Shown here piece by piece: positions 16,947 to 24,042 of a stretch of DNA of 64,000 nucleotides (the first letter of the stretch is position 1; each line of letters opens with the position of its first letter). The DNA comes from Palsa-504 sp963753195 (lineage in GTDB: Bacteria; Actinomycetota; Actinomycetes; Streptosporangiales; Streptosporangiaceae). The position numbers and the translations under genes are program-made. A model generated the notes under the pieces. That model worked only from the letters and a program-made list of their open reading frames with translations, made no database searches and was not told where the DNA came from. The stretch is taken from NCBI GenBank assembly GCA_963753195.1, contig CAVWBH010000007.1:248001-312000 (forward strand), read 5' to 3'.

Positions 16947-18044
16947 TCAGGACCGGCGGGTGACCGTCAGTTCGAGATACCGGGCGTTGAGATCGCCGGG
17001 CCAGGTGTGTGGGTCCGAGAGAGCGCGGGCGAGGAAATCGGCGTAGCTGCTGACCTTGGGGTCGAAATCTCCGCGCCGCAACGTGTCGTAGAGCAGCAGG
17101 GCAAGGACGTGCATGCCGTCGTCAGCGGTGGCCCACCTGGTCACTGGGTCTCCGCGGGAGTTGCGTCCCAGGTGGGTATTGAGGAACTGGTCGAGCGCCT
17201 GGGCCGCGTCTTCCTCGGCGTAGCGATCCCAGGTGTTGTACCCGGCATCCGGGTCCCGCCCGGCGAAACGGGCCGCGAGGAACGGGTCAGCAGCGAGCGC
17301 GTCCAGACTGTCCTTGACCGGATGGCCCGGCGGCCAGGGCGGGTGCAGCAGTTCGTGGACCGCGATGTTGAGCACCCTGTCGGCCTCGTACCGGACATCG
17401 GTGAGGAAGCGGGTCCCAGTGACGCGGATTCCGTGCGGCGCAGCCCAGCGCAGCACGCACAACTCGACCGCTCTGGCGTCGAATGAGACCCCCGTGTGCT
17501 GCTCGACCAGCGGCACCAAGTCGTAACCGGCAAACGACTGGCGCAGCTCTCCGCAGCGCCGCTGGAGGTCGCCCTCGGCGTGCTCGGCCCACCAGTCCGC
17601 CAGGCCCGCAGTTCGCAAGCTCTCCAGCACCGCCGACAGGGCTGGACGGACCGAACGAAACAGCCGGTCGTCGGCCTCATTCCAGCGCGGAGACGTTTCC
17701 CGCATGGCCGACACCAGCAGCTCCGGGTCCGCGACGGCCGCGACAAGATCGTCCAGGCACTCCGCCGCCCTGTCACCCGGTCCTGCGGCCGGAGAAGTCC
17801 ACAGCGCCAGGAACGCGGGCAACGGCTTAGCCGCTCGCTGTGCGACCTCCTGCCGCAGCACGGAAACCCCATCACGGGCTTCTTGCCCGGCGATCGACGC
17901 GAACCGCTCCTGCCACCATCGTGCGTCCTGGTCATGGCGCGAGGTGTAGAAGGGCAACCCAGCCAGCAGCGGGATCAAGCACACCGCGTCGAACCACAAC
18001 GACGGGTGAATCACCCACCCGCTCTCCTGCCGCTCCTCGGGCAT
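16947..18044 (-). CDS. Hypothetical protein with HExxH motif, island cargo
   Basis: The protein is 365 aa from the ATG at 18044. It has no signal peptide, but a hydrophobic patch follows the start (WFDAVCLIPLLAGLPFY). NIAVHELLHPPW at residue ~228 is an HExxH zinc-protease-like motif, and an acidic helix YAEEDAAQALDQFL about 55 residues later could supply the third ligand, as in gluzincins. I do not recognise the family. The gene lies between the tRNA-Arg and tRNA-fMet modules, so it is probably element cargo. A longer in-frame start exists at 18185. Confidence 0.55.
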   Translation of the reverse strand: MPEERQESGWVIHPSLWFDAVCLIPLLAGLPFYTSRHDQDARWWQERFASIAGQEARDGVSVLRQEVAQRAAKPLPAFLALWTSPAAGPGDRAAECLDDLVAAVADPELLVSAMRETSPRWNEADDRLFRSVRPALSAVLESLRTAGLADWWAEHAEGDLQRRCGELRQSFAGYDLVPLVEQHTGVSFDARAVELCVLRWAAPHGIRVTGTRFLTDVRYEADRVLNIAVHELLHPPWPPGHPVKDSLDALAADPFLAARFAGRDPDAGYNTWDRYAEEDAAQALDQFLNTHLGRNSRGDPVTRWATADDGMHVLALLLYDTLRRGDFDPKVSSYADFLARALSDPHTWPGDLNARYLELTVTRRS

Positions 18045-18312
18045 TCCCCGACTCTTCCAGACACCCGACCCGGCATCAAGTGCCCCAAGTTGCCAGTGAC
18101 TCCTAGTCTGCTCCCTCTTCCGCGCGGCTGCCCGGTCCCCATTGAGCGGTTGCGCGGTGCGGGACTTCGCGAAATGCCAATCCAAGAAGCGACGCGCGGA
18201 AGCGCACCCTGGACGCGGCAGCCGGGACCCGGATAATCGAGCGCGAGCAAGTCGGCTGCTGCACCGGTCGGCGTGACGATAGGTCCATCGTCATCGCCGC
18301 CGCCCCTGGCTA

Positions 18313-18381
18313 GGACGGCGCGGGCGCCCCGGGCGGGGCTATGGCCAGAGCCCCGGCGCGGGGAGCGCCGGACCCGGCGCC
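18313..18381 (+). repeat. Dispersed palindromic repeat, copy B
   Basis: It shares with copy C both the GACGGCGCGGGCGC leader and the GGCCAGAGCC...GGAGCGCCGGACCCGGCGCC core, about 65 bp in total. It lies immediately before a 9-3-9 repeat, where the end of an integrase gene would be expected; no integrase coding is left here. Confidence 0.7.
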
Positions 18382-18382
18382 C

Positions 18383-18404
18383 GTGCACAAATCCGTGCAC
18401 AAAC
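18383..18404 (+). repeat. Perfect 9-3-9 tandem repeat (putative arm site)
   Basis: GTGCACAAA, TCC, GTGCACAAA, then C. It starts exactly 68 bp before the tRNA fragment at 18451, the same spacing as the site at 21772 from the intact tRNA. The variable bases (TGC) change together in both halves relative to other copies. Confidence 0.7.
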
Positions 18405-18411
18405 CCATGCA

Positions 18412-18444
18412 AGAGGCCGGTTCCCTGTTCGAGAACCGGCCTCT
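18412..18444. terminator. Hairpin between element end and tRNA-fMet fragment
   Basis: Perfect 12-bp arms, AGAGGCCGGTTC and GAACCGGCCTCT, flank a 9-nt loop. It is preceded by CATGCA, as is the hairpin at 21800. Confidence 0.75.
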
Positions 18445-18450
18445 AGCCCT

Positions 18451-18496
18451 TGGTAGCGGGGGCAGGATTTGAACCTGCGACCTCTGGGTTATGAGC
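18451..18496 (-). other. tRNA-fMet 3' fragment, 46-bp att duplicate
   Basis: These 46 bp are identical to the 3' half of the intact initiator tRNA at 21840-21885: CCA end, acceptor, T-arm and part of the anticodon stem-loop. Sequence then diverges, so there is no 5' half. Both copies face the same way and are 3.39 kb apart, the direct-repeat signature of an element integrated at the tRNA 3' end. The following 18497-18757 stretch holds no gene. Confidence 0.85.
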
Positions 18497-18613
18497 AGTG
18501 CGACGCATGTCTCCGGCGTCTCGGGCGGTCTCTGGTCTCCGCGTTGGCCTCGGGGAAATCGGTCCGGTACCTCCGGCCAGGGTCGCCGAGTCTCCGCTGT
18601 CTCGCTCTATCCC

Positions 18614-18635
18614 GTCACGTCCGGTTTACAAACCG
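18614..18635 (+). repeat. 9-3-9 tandem repeat (putative second arm of the fMet element)
   Basis: GTTTACAAA, CCG, GTTTACAGA, then G. It is 118 bp to the right of the 18451-18496 core. It carries the same TTTAC variant as the site at 21772 at the other end of this element, not the TGCAC variant of the neighbouring site at 18383. Confidence 0.6.
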
Positions 18636-18757
18636 GTTTACAGAGGGCGCTACTGAGGGTAACGCCGGAGAGCGGACAACCGCCTTCTTTCAGGCGTGAG
18701 ATATCCCGAGTCGGGACGAAACGTGCGAGCGTGCTGCGCTTACCCGCGCTGTCCGCC

Positions 18758-18947
18758 CTAGGGGTTCTTGGAGTGCAGGTTCTTCCAGTAGACGACTTTG
18801 TCGTTGTGGGATTCATAGAAGTCCCGGATGTGGGCCTCTTCGTGGTAGCTGAGTCCGGTGTAGAACGCTCGTTGGCCCGAGAAATCAGGCACTCCCGATG
18901 TCTCTATCAACAGCACACGACCTGGCGAGGCGTAGAGGTACCTTATC
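18758..18947 (-). pseudogene. GNAT acetyltransferase C-terminal fragment
   Basis: The minus strand encodes RVLLIETSGVPDFSGQRAFY, then TGLSYHEEAHIRDFYESHND and KVVYWKNL, ending at a TAG (18758-18760). This resembles the last two strands of GNAT acetyltransferases, where the bulky YxxLGYxExxRIxDFY segment precedes the terminal strand. The acetyl-CoA-binding motif A and the N-terminus are absent. It is a relic within the fMet element. Confidence 0.5.
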
Positions 18948-19203
18948 CGATAGCTGCCGGAAACCGCCCTGGAAGGGCGGGACTGTCAAGGGGCGGCGCT
19001 TGCGCCATCGCGTTAGCGACAGCGAAGCTGCCCTTTACTGGCCTGTCCTGGAGGGCTACACAATCGGAAGCGGATGAGGCACTCCCCCACCGACCTGCAC
19101 TGGGTTTCCCAACTAGGGCTTGTGCCCGACGAAGAGATAATGCTAGGTTGCGCAGTGCTTTGGGGACACTTCGGGCTGGCACAGCAGACGAAGGGGAGGA
19201 AGT

Positions 19204-20046
19204 ATGAAATCTCGTATTCTGTTCGGCGCGGCCATGATGGTGGCGTTGTTTACCGTATTGGTGGGTACCGCAGGTATCGCTAACGCACACACCGTGGGCA
19301 CGCGGCCGGCGGCGTATACGTGCACCGGCGGTGATTTCGCCACGGGGGACCTCACCAGCATCCCGTCGGGGACCTACGCCAGCATCACGGTCAAGGGCGC
19401 GTGCGCCGTAGCGCCCGATGCAGTGATCACCGTGCTCCGCAACATCAACGTCGCCCCCGGTGCCGCGCTCGACGCGCAAAGCGCGCCGTCGACGATCACC
19501 GTCAAAGGTAACGTGACGGCAGCTCGGGGCGCGCTTCTCGGCTTGGGCTGCCTGCCTAATCCACCGGGACACATGACGGGACATCCGTGCATGGTCGACC
19601 CAGCCGGAAGCTCCGACATCACCGTCAAGGGGAGCATTATCGCCAAGGACGCGGACACCGTTCTGCTGAACGGGATCACGGTCAAGGGGAACGTCACGCT
19701 GATCGGATCAGAAGGTACAGCCACCGTCGACGAGCGGGCGACCGCTATTCCCTGGGCGATCAAAGACAACACGATCGGCGGCAACCTCATTGCGGCCGAC
19801 ATGACACCGCTCTGGATTGGCCTGCTCGACAACAAGGTTCGCGGCAACGTGATCCTGTTCAACATCCACATCACCGACGGGCTCCCCCCGAACAACGACC
19901 CGACGCCGACCATCCAGGTCGCTAGCAACACGATCGGGCGGAACCTCATCTGCTACGGACTCGCCCCCGCCGTGGCGGGAGGTTTCATCCCTGGCCAGGT
20001 CAACGTCGTCGGCGGCAGGGCGCTCGGCCAGTGCGCAAAACTGTAG
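19204..20046 (+). CDS. Secreted protein with ITVKG β-solenoid-like repeats, element cargo
   Basis: The protein is 280 aa. It has a Sec signal peptide (MKSRILFGAAMMVALFTVLV, cleavage likely after IANA near residue 28). The mature part carries four ITVKG repeats (near residues 61, 99, 142, 158), then NTIGGNLIAAD, NKVRGNVILFN and NTIGRNLICYG. Short regularly spaced rungs of this kind suggest a right-handed β-solenoid, as in bactofilin-like or polymer-forming proteins. Cysteines near both ends could stabilise it. GGGGAGGAAGT precedes the ATG. The gene lies between the two fMet att copies and a strong terminator follows. Function unknown. Confidence 0.7.
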   Translation: MKSRILFGAAMMVALFTVLVGTAGIANAHTVGTRPAAYTCTGGDFATGDLTSIPSGTYASITVKGACAVAPDAVITVLRNINVAPGAALDAQSAPSTITVKGNVTAARGALLGLGCLPNPPGHMTGHPCMVDPAGSSDITVKGSIIAKDADTVLLNGITVKGNVTLIGSEGTATVDERATAIPWAIKDNTIGGNLIAADMTPLWIGLLDNKVRGNVILFNIHITDGLPPNNDPTPTIQVASNTIGRNLICYGLAPAVAGGFIPGQVNVVGGRALGQCAKL

Positions 20047-20105
20047 GACGAATGACCGCCGCCCGACTGAGGGGTGGGAATCCCTGATCTGACCTAGTTT
20101 GCACC

Positions 20106-20151
20106 CCGCCCGTCCGCCACCCGCTTGAGCCCAGGGGTGGCGGACGGGCGG
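20106..20151. terminator. Strong terminator after the secreted repeat protein
   Basis: Perfect 17-bp arms, CCGCCCGTCCGCCACCC and GGGTGGCGGACGGGCGG, enclose a 12-nt loop 60 bp after the stop at 20046. Confidence 0.8.
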
Positions 20152-20289
20152 CTCTGACGACCGGGTTCCGTCAGGGACGGGTGAACGGTTTGTCAACGAC
20201 GCAGGCACCGCTCTAACGGGGCGCCGCAACCGAAGACCAGCTAGGCCGACCGAAGGCCAACTCTGATCTATGAGAGGCACGCGGAGCGA

Positions 20290-20403
20290 TCAGGCTGGGA
20301 CGAGAGTGTCGAAGTTGGCGGCTTTGGAGGCGATGAGGAACGAATCGCCTTCCAGTCCGTAGACCACCTCGTCAAGCCTCCAGCGGCGTCGTCCGGCGCA
20401 CAT
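20290..20403 (-). CDS. Small protein (37 aa) with a consensus ribosome site
   Basis: The frame starts at 20403 behind GGAGGTGATT, a near-perfect anti-16S match with good spacing. The peptide is basic at the N-terminus and then runs VVYGLEGDSFLIASKAANFD. The FLIASK segment faintly recalls a strand of F420-dependent nitroreductases (YLVVASKGG), so it may be a truncated relic of one. The ribosome site argues that it is or was translated. Confidence 0.38.
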   Translation of the reverse strand: MCAGRRRWRLDEVVYGLEGDSFLIASKAANFDTLVPA

Positions 20404-20741
20404 AATCACCTCCGGAGTCGCCAGAGAGAAACTCGCCATCCCGCGACCGGCCGATCGTATTCGGCGTTATCGAGCACTTCGACATCTCTCATGATGCTCC
20501 TGCCGGTAGCGCAGAATGCTCCGGGCGAGCCCGACGAATCTGGCGTCGGATTCTGGCGCCAGCGACCACTGGTTCGTCGTCGGGGCGAAGGCGCGAGAGC
20601 CGTCGTTCTGGGCGCGCGCCTGTTCCGGCCGACCACGGACTGGAGCCCGTCGTCCGCCGTGGATGGCTCATAGCCGCCAGGAGACAGCGGAACAGCTGGC
20701 ATGACGGTAGAGCCAGTCAGATCAGCGGCGGCCAAAGGTTG

Positions 20742-20820
20742 GGACGGCGCGGGCGCGCCGGGCGGGGCCTCCCAAGGCCAGAGCCCGGCGCGGGGAGCGC
20801 CGGACCCGGCGCCGCGCAGC
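20742..20820 (+). repeat. Dispersed palindromic repeat, copy C, inside the integrase reading frame
   Basis: This copy is nearly identical to copy B over the leader and core and shares GCCGCGCAGC with copy A after the core. It is translated in frame as GQSPARGAPDPAPRS-type sequence near residues 25-40 of the integrase, where other family members have no such segment. This suggests insertion of the repeat into the 5' part of the gene. Confidence 0.7.
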
Positions 20821-21771
20821 GGCGCCCTTGATGAGTGGCTGACCCGGATCGAGCACTCGATCAAGCCGTCCATGGTGCAGAACTGGCGGAACTATGCCGC
20901 GTACTACGTGATCCCCTATATCGGGCAACGCGACGTGCAGGAAATCGATGGCGCCGTCTGTGACGCGCTGTACGCCAAGCTGCTCGCCGAAGGTCGGGTT
21001 AAGGCCAAGACGGGGAAGCGGCCAGGCGTGCGGGCGGTTCATGCGCGGCGGCTCGCAGCAGACGGCCGGGCGCTACCATGTCGGCCGTACGGCTATGACA
21101 TGGTGCGGTGTTACCGCACGCACGCCGAGGATGACCCGGCGATAGGCCGCCCCATCGAGCCCAGGAAGCTTGGTCGCCGCGCGGCCGAAGACGCCACCGG
21201 GGCGGCACGGCGGAAGCTGTCTCCTGGCCTGGAGCCCAAGACCGTCGTGAACACGCACCGCATGCTCCACCGGGCCTGGGAAGACTTTGCCGTGTGGGGC
21301 TGGGCCAAGCGGAACGTCGTCAGTGACGCGCATCCTCCGCGGGTACCGCGCAAGGGCCGCAAGGTCTGGACCGTGGCTCAGCTCCAGACGTTCCTTCAGC
21401 ACGCGCGGTCTGACCGGTTCTTCGCGCTATGGGTACTCGAAGCCACCTCGGGCATGCGGCGCGGCGAGCTGGGGCCGGACTACCACGATCATGGCGTGCT
21501 GTTCTGCTGTTCTGCTGGGAGGATGGGAGACCTCCGCATCCCGACACGATCACGCGGCGGTTTAAGAAGCTGGCCGCGGCGGCGGGTCTCCCGGAGATCG
21601 ACCTGCACGACGTGCGGCACAGCTACGCCACGGCTGGCCGTGACGCGAAGATCGACTGGAAGGCGCTCAGCAGCCGGATCGGGCACGCGGACGTGGCCTT
21701 CACCATGAGGCAGTACGTACAGGCCGCGACGGTCGGCGGGACCCCGGTGAGGCGGCATGAGCGGGAGCCAC

Positions 21772-21793
21772 GTTTACAAATCCGTTTACAAAC
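21772..21793 (+). repeat. Perfect 9-3-9 tandem repeat (putative arm site)
   Basis: GTTTACAAA, TCC, GTTTACAAA, then C. It starts 68 bp before the CCA end of the intact tRNA-fMet and overlaps the 3' end of the integrase frame. It pairs in sequence type with the site at 18614. Confidence 0.7.
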
Positions 21794-21799
21794 GACATG

Positions 21800-21836
21800 C
21801 AGGAGGCCCTCTCTCTGTTGGAGAAAGGGCCTCCTG
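21800..21836. terminator. Hairpin between integrase and tRNA-fMet
   Basis: The arms CAGGAGGCCCT and AGGGCCTCCTG are separated by 15 nt that can extend the stem (CTCT/AGAG-like). It lies 3 bp from the tRNA 3' end and would stop convergent integrase and tRNA transcripts. Confidence 0.75.
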
Positions 21837-21839
21837 CCT

Positions 21840-21916
21840 TGGTAGCGGGGGCAGGATTTGAACCTGCGACCTCTGGGTTATGAGCCCAGCGAGCTACCGA
21901 ACTGCTCCACCCCGCG
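21840..21916 (-). tRNA. Initiator tRNA-fMet (anticodon CAT), intact
   Basis: The 77-nt tRNA encodes its CCA end. The acceptor CGCGGGG pairs with CCCCGC but has a C1-U72 mismatch, an initiator identity feature. The anticodon stem CTGGG/CCCAG has the three G-C pairs required for P-site binding, around the loop CTCATAA. The T-arm is GCAGG-TTCAAAT-CCTGC. The 3' half is duplicated at 18451-18496, making this the attachment gene of the adjacent element; the tRNA itself has been regenerated intact. Confidence 0.95.
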
Positions 21917-22003
21917 TCGTTGGGCCAACTCTATGAACTCCCGGCGGCCAACGCAAATCAGGGGACCGCCGCATCGGGTCCGGTCACCGCGTAACCTTCG
22001 GCC

Positions 22004-22453
22004 ATGACCGAGGTGGTGATCTACACCGACGGCGCGTGCAGCGGGAATCCCGGGCCGGGCGGCTGGGGAGCCGTGCTCCGCTGGAACGGCGTGGAGAAGG
22101 AACTGCATGGCGGCGACCCGGCGACGACGAACAACCGGATGGAGCTGATGGCGGCCATCCAGGCGCTGGAGACGCTGAGCCGCCCGGCGCAGGTGCGGCT
22201 GCACACCGACAGCAAGTACCTGCTGGACGGCGTCACCAAGTGGATCGGGGGCTGGCAGCGCAACGGCTGGCTGACCGCAGCCAAGAAGCCGGTGAAGAAC
22301 GAGGACCTGTGGCGCCGGCTGGTCGCAGCCATGGACGGCCATGAGGTCATGTGGCTGTGGGTGAAGGGCCACGCGGGCGACGAAGGCAACGAGCGGGCTG
22401 ACGCGCTGGCCCGGCTCGGCATCGAGGAGGCCGCCGTCCGGTCCGGGCGGTAA
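22004..22453 (+). CDS. rnhA: Ribonuclease HI
   Basis: The protein is 149 aa and full length. Catalytic residues are visible: Asp in VVIYTDGACSGNPGPGGWG (residue 9), Glu in NNRMELMAAIQAL (~47), Asp in VRLHTDSKYLLDGVTKWI (~69) and the final Asp in NERADALAR (~134), with the His of VKGHAGDEGNE. It degrades the RNA strand of RNA-DNA hybrids. It includes the basic handle region (GGWQRNGWLTAAKKPVKNED). It lies just outside the island, upstream of nothing obviously co-transcribed. Confidence 0.96.
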   Translation: MTEVVIYTDGACSGNPGPGGWGAVLRWNGVEKELHGGDPATTNNRMELMAAIQALETLSRPAQVRLHTDSKYLLDGVTKWIGGWQRNGWLTAAKKPVKNEDLWRRLVAAMDGHEVMWLWVKGHAGDEGNERADALARLGIEEAAVRSGR

Positions 22454-22473
22454 CCCGCGGCCCGTGGGCTGGG

Positions 22474-23145
22474 TCAGCGGTGGATCACGTCGGTGTGATG
22501 GCAGAAATGCACCCGGTCCGGGCGCAGCGACCGGATCCGGCGCAGCGAGGCGCGCCAGGCCGGCACGTCGCTGGCCTGGCCGGCCGGGAGGCCGACACCG
22601 TCCCGGCGGCCCGGATCGAGGTACACCCCCGGCGTGTAGGCCGCGTCGCCGATCAGCACGTCGAGGGCGTCGCCGTCGCCGCGGACCAGGACGCACTGGT
22701 GGCCCTCGGTATGCCCCGGGGTGGCGATGACCCTCAGGCCGGGCAGCACCTCGGCGTCTCCGTCGAGCAATTCGAAGCGCGCGCCCGCGAAGTCGATCCA
22801 GTCGCGCAGCTCCGGCGCCTCACGCTGGGCCCGGCTGAGCTCAGCGCGCTGGATGAAGAACGGGGCGTGGGAGAAGACGGCGTTCTGGCCGCAGTGGTCG
22901 AAGTGCAGATGAGTGTTGATCACCAGCTCGATGTCGGCCGGGCTCATGTCGAGCTCGGCCAGCGCGTCGGCCACCGACCGGTTGACCACGCGCCAGTCGT
23001 CCAGCACGTGCTGCGGGCCGCCCACGCCGGTGTCGACCAGCACTGCGCCACGGTCATGGGTGACCACGAACCCGTGCACCGGCCAGCGCTCGCCGCCCGC
23101 GGTCTGCAGGCTGGCCAGATGCAGGCGCTTGATCTCCAGGGCCAT
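22474..23145 (-). CDS. MBL-fold metallo-hydrolase
   Basis: The protein is 223 aa from the ATG at 23145. The metallo-β-lactamase signature NTHLHFDHCGQN (~residues 90-101) supplies His-His-Asp-His; further ligands are ATPGHTEGHQ (~152) and an Asp in LIGDAAYTPG (~178). The C-terminus has a SLRPDRVHFCHH segment. The N-terminal VLVDTGVGG places it near the quorum-quenching lactonase/AttM-like group, but the substrate cannot be fixed. A divergent DUF1614 gene starts 91 bp away. Confidence 0.88.
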   Translation of the reverse strand: MALEIKRLHLASLQTAGGERWPVHGFVVTHDRGAVLVDTGVGGPQHVLDDWRVVNRSVADALAELDMSPADIELVINTHLHFDHCGQNAVFSHAPFFIQRAELSRAQREAPELRDWIDFAGARFELLDGDAEVLPGLRVIATPGHTEGHQCVLVRGDGDALDVLIGDAAYTPGVYLDPGRRDGVGLPAGQASDVPAWRASLRRIRSLRPDRVHFCHHTDVIHR

Positions 23146-23236
23146 CCGTTCATTGTTCGCCCACCGCTTACCGCCGGTCAACGGCTCACGGCATATCTCG
23201 TTTGGCCCGGATGTTTCCCCAGGTGAGGTGGGAGAC

Positions 23237-23977
23237 ATGTTCGGGTACACGGAACCGCGGGAGGGCCGCGGGCGCGGCGGGCCGCGGCTGGTCCACGGGC
23301 CGCTGACACGCCCGTTCCTGCTCGCCGGCCTGGTGGCCCTGGCCGTGCTGGTCGCGATGGTGCAGGTCGGGGTGTTCGGCTATGTCTTCGCGCGGCTGGG
23401 CATCTCGCCGGGCGTCGCGCTGGTCCTGCTGCTGGGCAGCCTGATCGGCAGCGCGGTGAACGTGCCCGTGGCCCGGTTCGGCCACCAGCTGGTACAGGCG
23501 CGGGGCACGGTGAGCGCGTTCGGCGTCCGGTATATCGTCCCGGTGCTGACGCGGCGCAGCACGACCATCGCGGTGAATGTCGGCGGGGCGCTGGTGCCGG
23601 TGGCCGTCTCGGCCTACCTGATCGCGCACGACCGGATCGGCTGGCAGGCCCTGGTCGCCGTGGCCGTGGTCGGCGCGCTGGTGCACCTGGTCGCGCGGCC
23701 CGTGCCGGGGCGGGGGATCGCCGTCCCGGCGCTGCTGCCCGGCCTGTTCGCCGCGCTGGTCGCGGCGGTGCTGATCACCCTGCCCGGGCACCCGGCCGCG
23801 GTGGCCGGGCTGGCCTACGTGGGCGGCACGCTGGGCACCCTGCTCGGCGCCGACCTGGTCAATCTGCCGAAGGCCCGGCGGCTGGGCGCGCCGGTGCTGT
23901 CCATCGGCGGCGCGGGCACCTTCGACGGCGTATTCATCACCGGCATCATCGCTGTCCTGCTGGCCAGCCTGCTGTAG
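23237..23977 (+). CDS. DUF1614 family membrane protein
   Basis: The protein is 246 aa with about seven hydrophobic helices. It carries conserved DUF1614 features: GSLIGSAVNVPVAR after helix 2, TIAVNVGGALVPVAVSAYL, and the terminal block IGGAGTFDGVFITGIIAVLL. The family, found in archaea and scattered bacteria, has no established function. GGTGGGAG precedes the ATG. Confidence 0.82.
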   Translation: MFGYTEPREGRGRGGPRLVHGPLTRPFLLAGLVALAVLVAMVQVGVFGYVFARLGISPGVALVLLLGSLIGSAVNVPVARFGHQLVQARGTVSAFGVRYIVPVLTRRSTTIAVNVGGALVPVAVSAYLIAHDRIGWQALVAVAVVGALVHLVARPVPGRGIAVPALLPGLFAALVAAVLITLPGHPAAVAGLAYVGGTLGTLLGADLVNLPKARRLGAPVLSIGGAGTFDGVFITGIIAVLLASLL

Positions 23978-24042
23978 GCCCGTTCCCTGCGTACGTCAGT
24001 GCGCTGCGTACATCAGTGCTGCGTGCGTCACTCCTGCGTGCC

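Larger units (their letters stand above)
20701..21845 (+). pseudogene. Tyrosine integrase of the fMet element, internally deleted and frameshifted
   Basis: The first frame (from 20701) has a repeat-derived N-terminus, then the core-binding domain (LDEWLTRIEHSIKPSMVQNW, TVVNTHRMLHRAWEDFAVWG) and the first catalytic Arg in ATSGMRRGELG at ~21450. It breaks down near 21490. A second frame, open to 21845, resumes with HPDTITRRFKKLAAAAGLPE, DLHDVRHSYATAG, GHADVAFTMRQYVQ. About 50-60 residues between the Arg and the HxxR box are missing. All catalytic boxes are recognisable, so inactivation looks fairly recent. The 3' end runs through the 9-3-9 repeat towards the tRNA. Confidence 0.85.
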
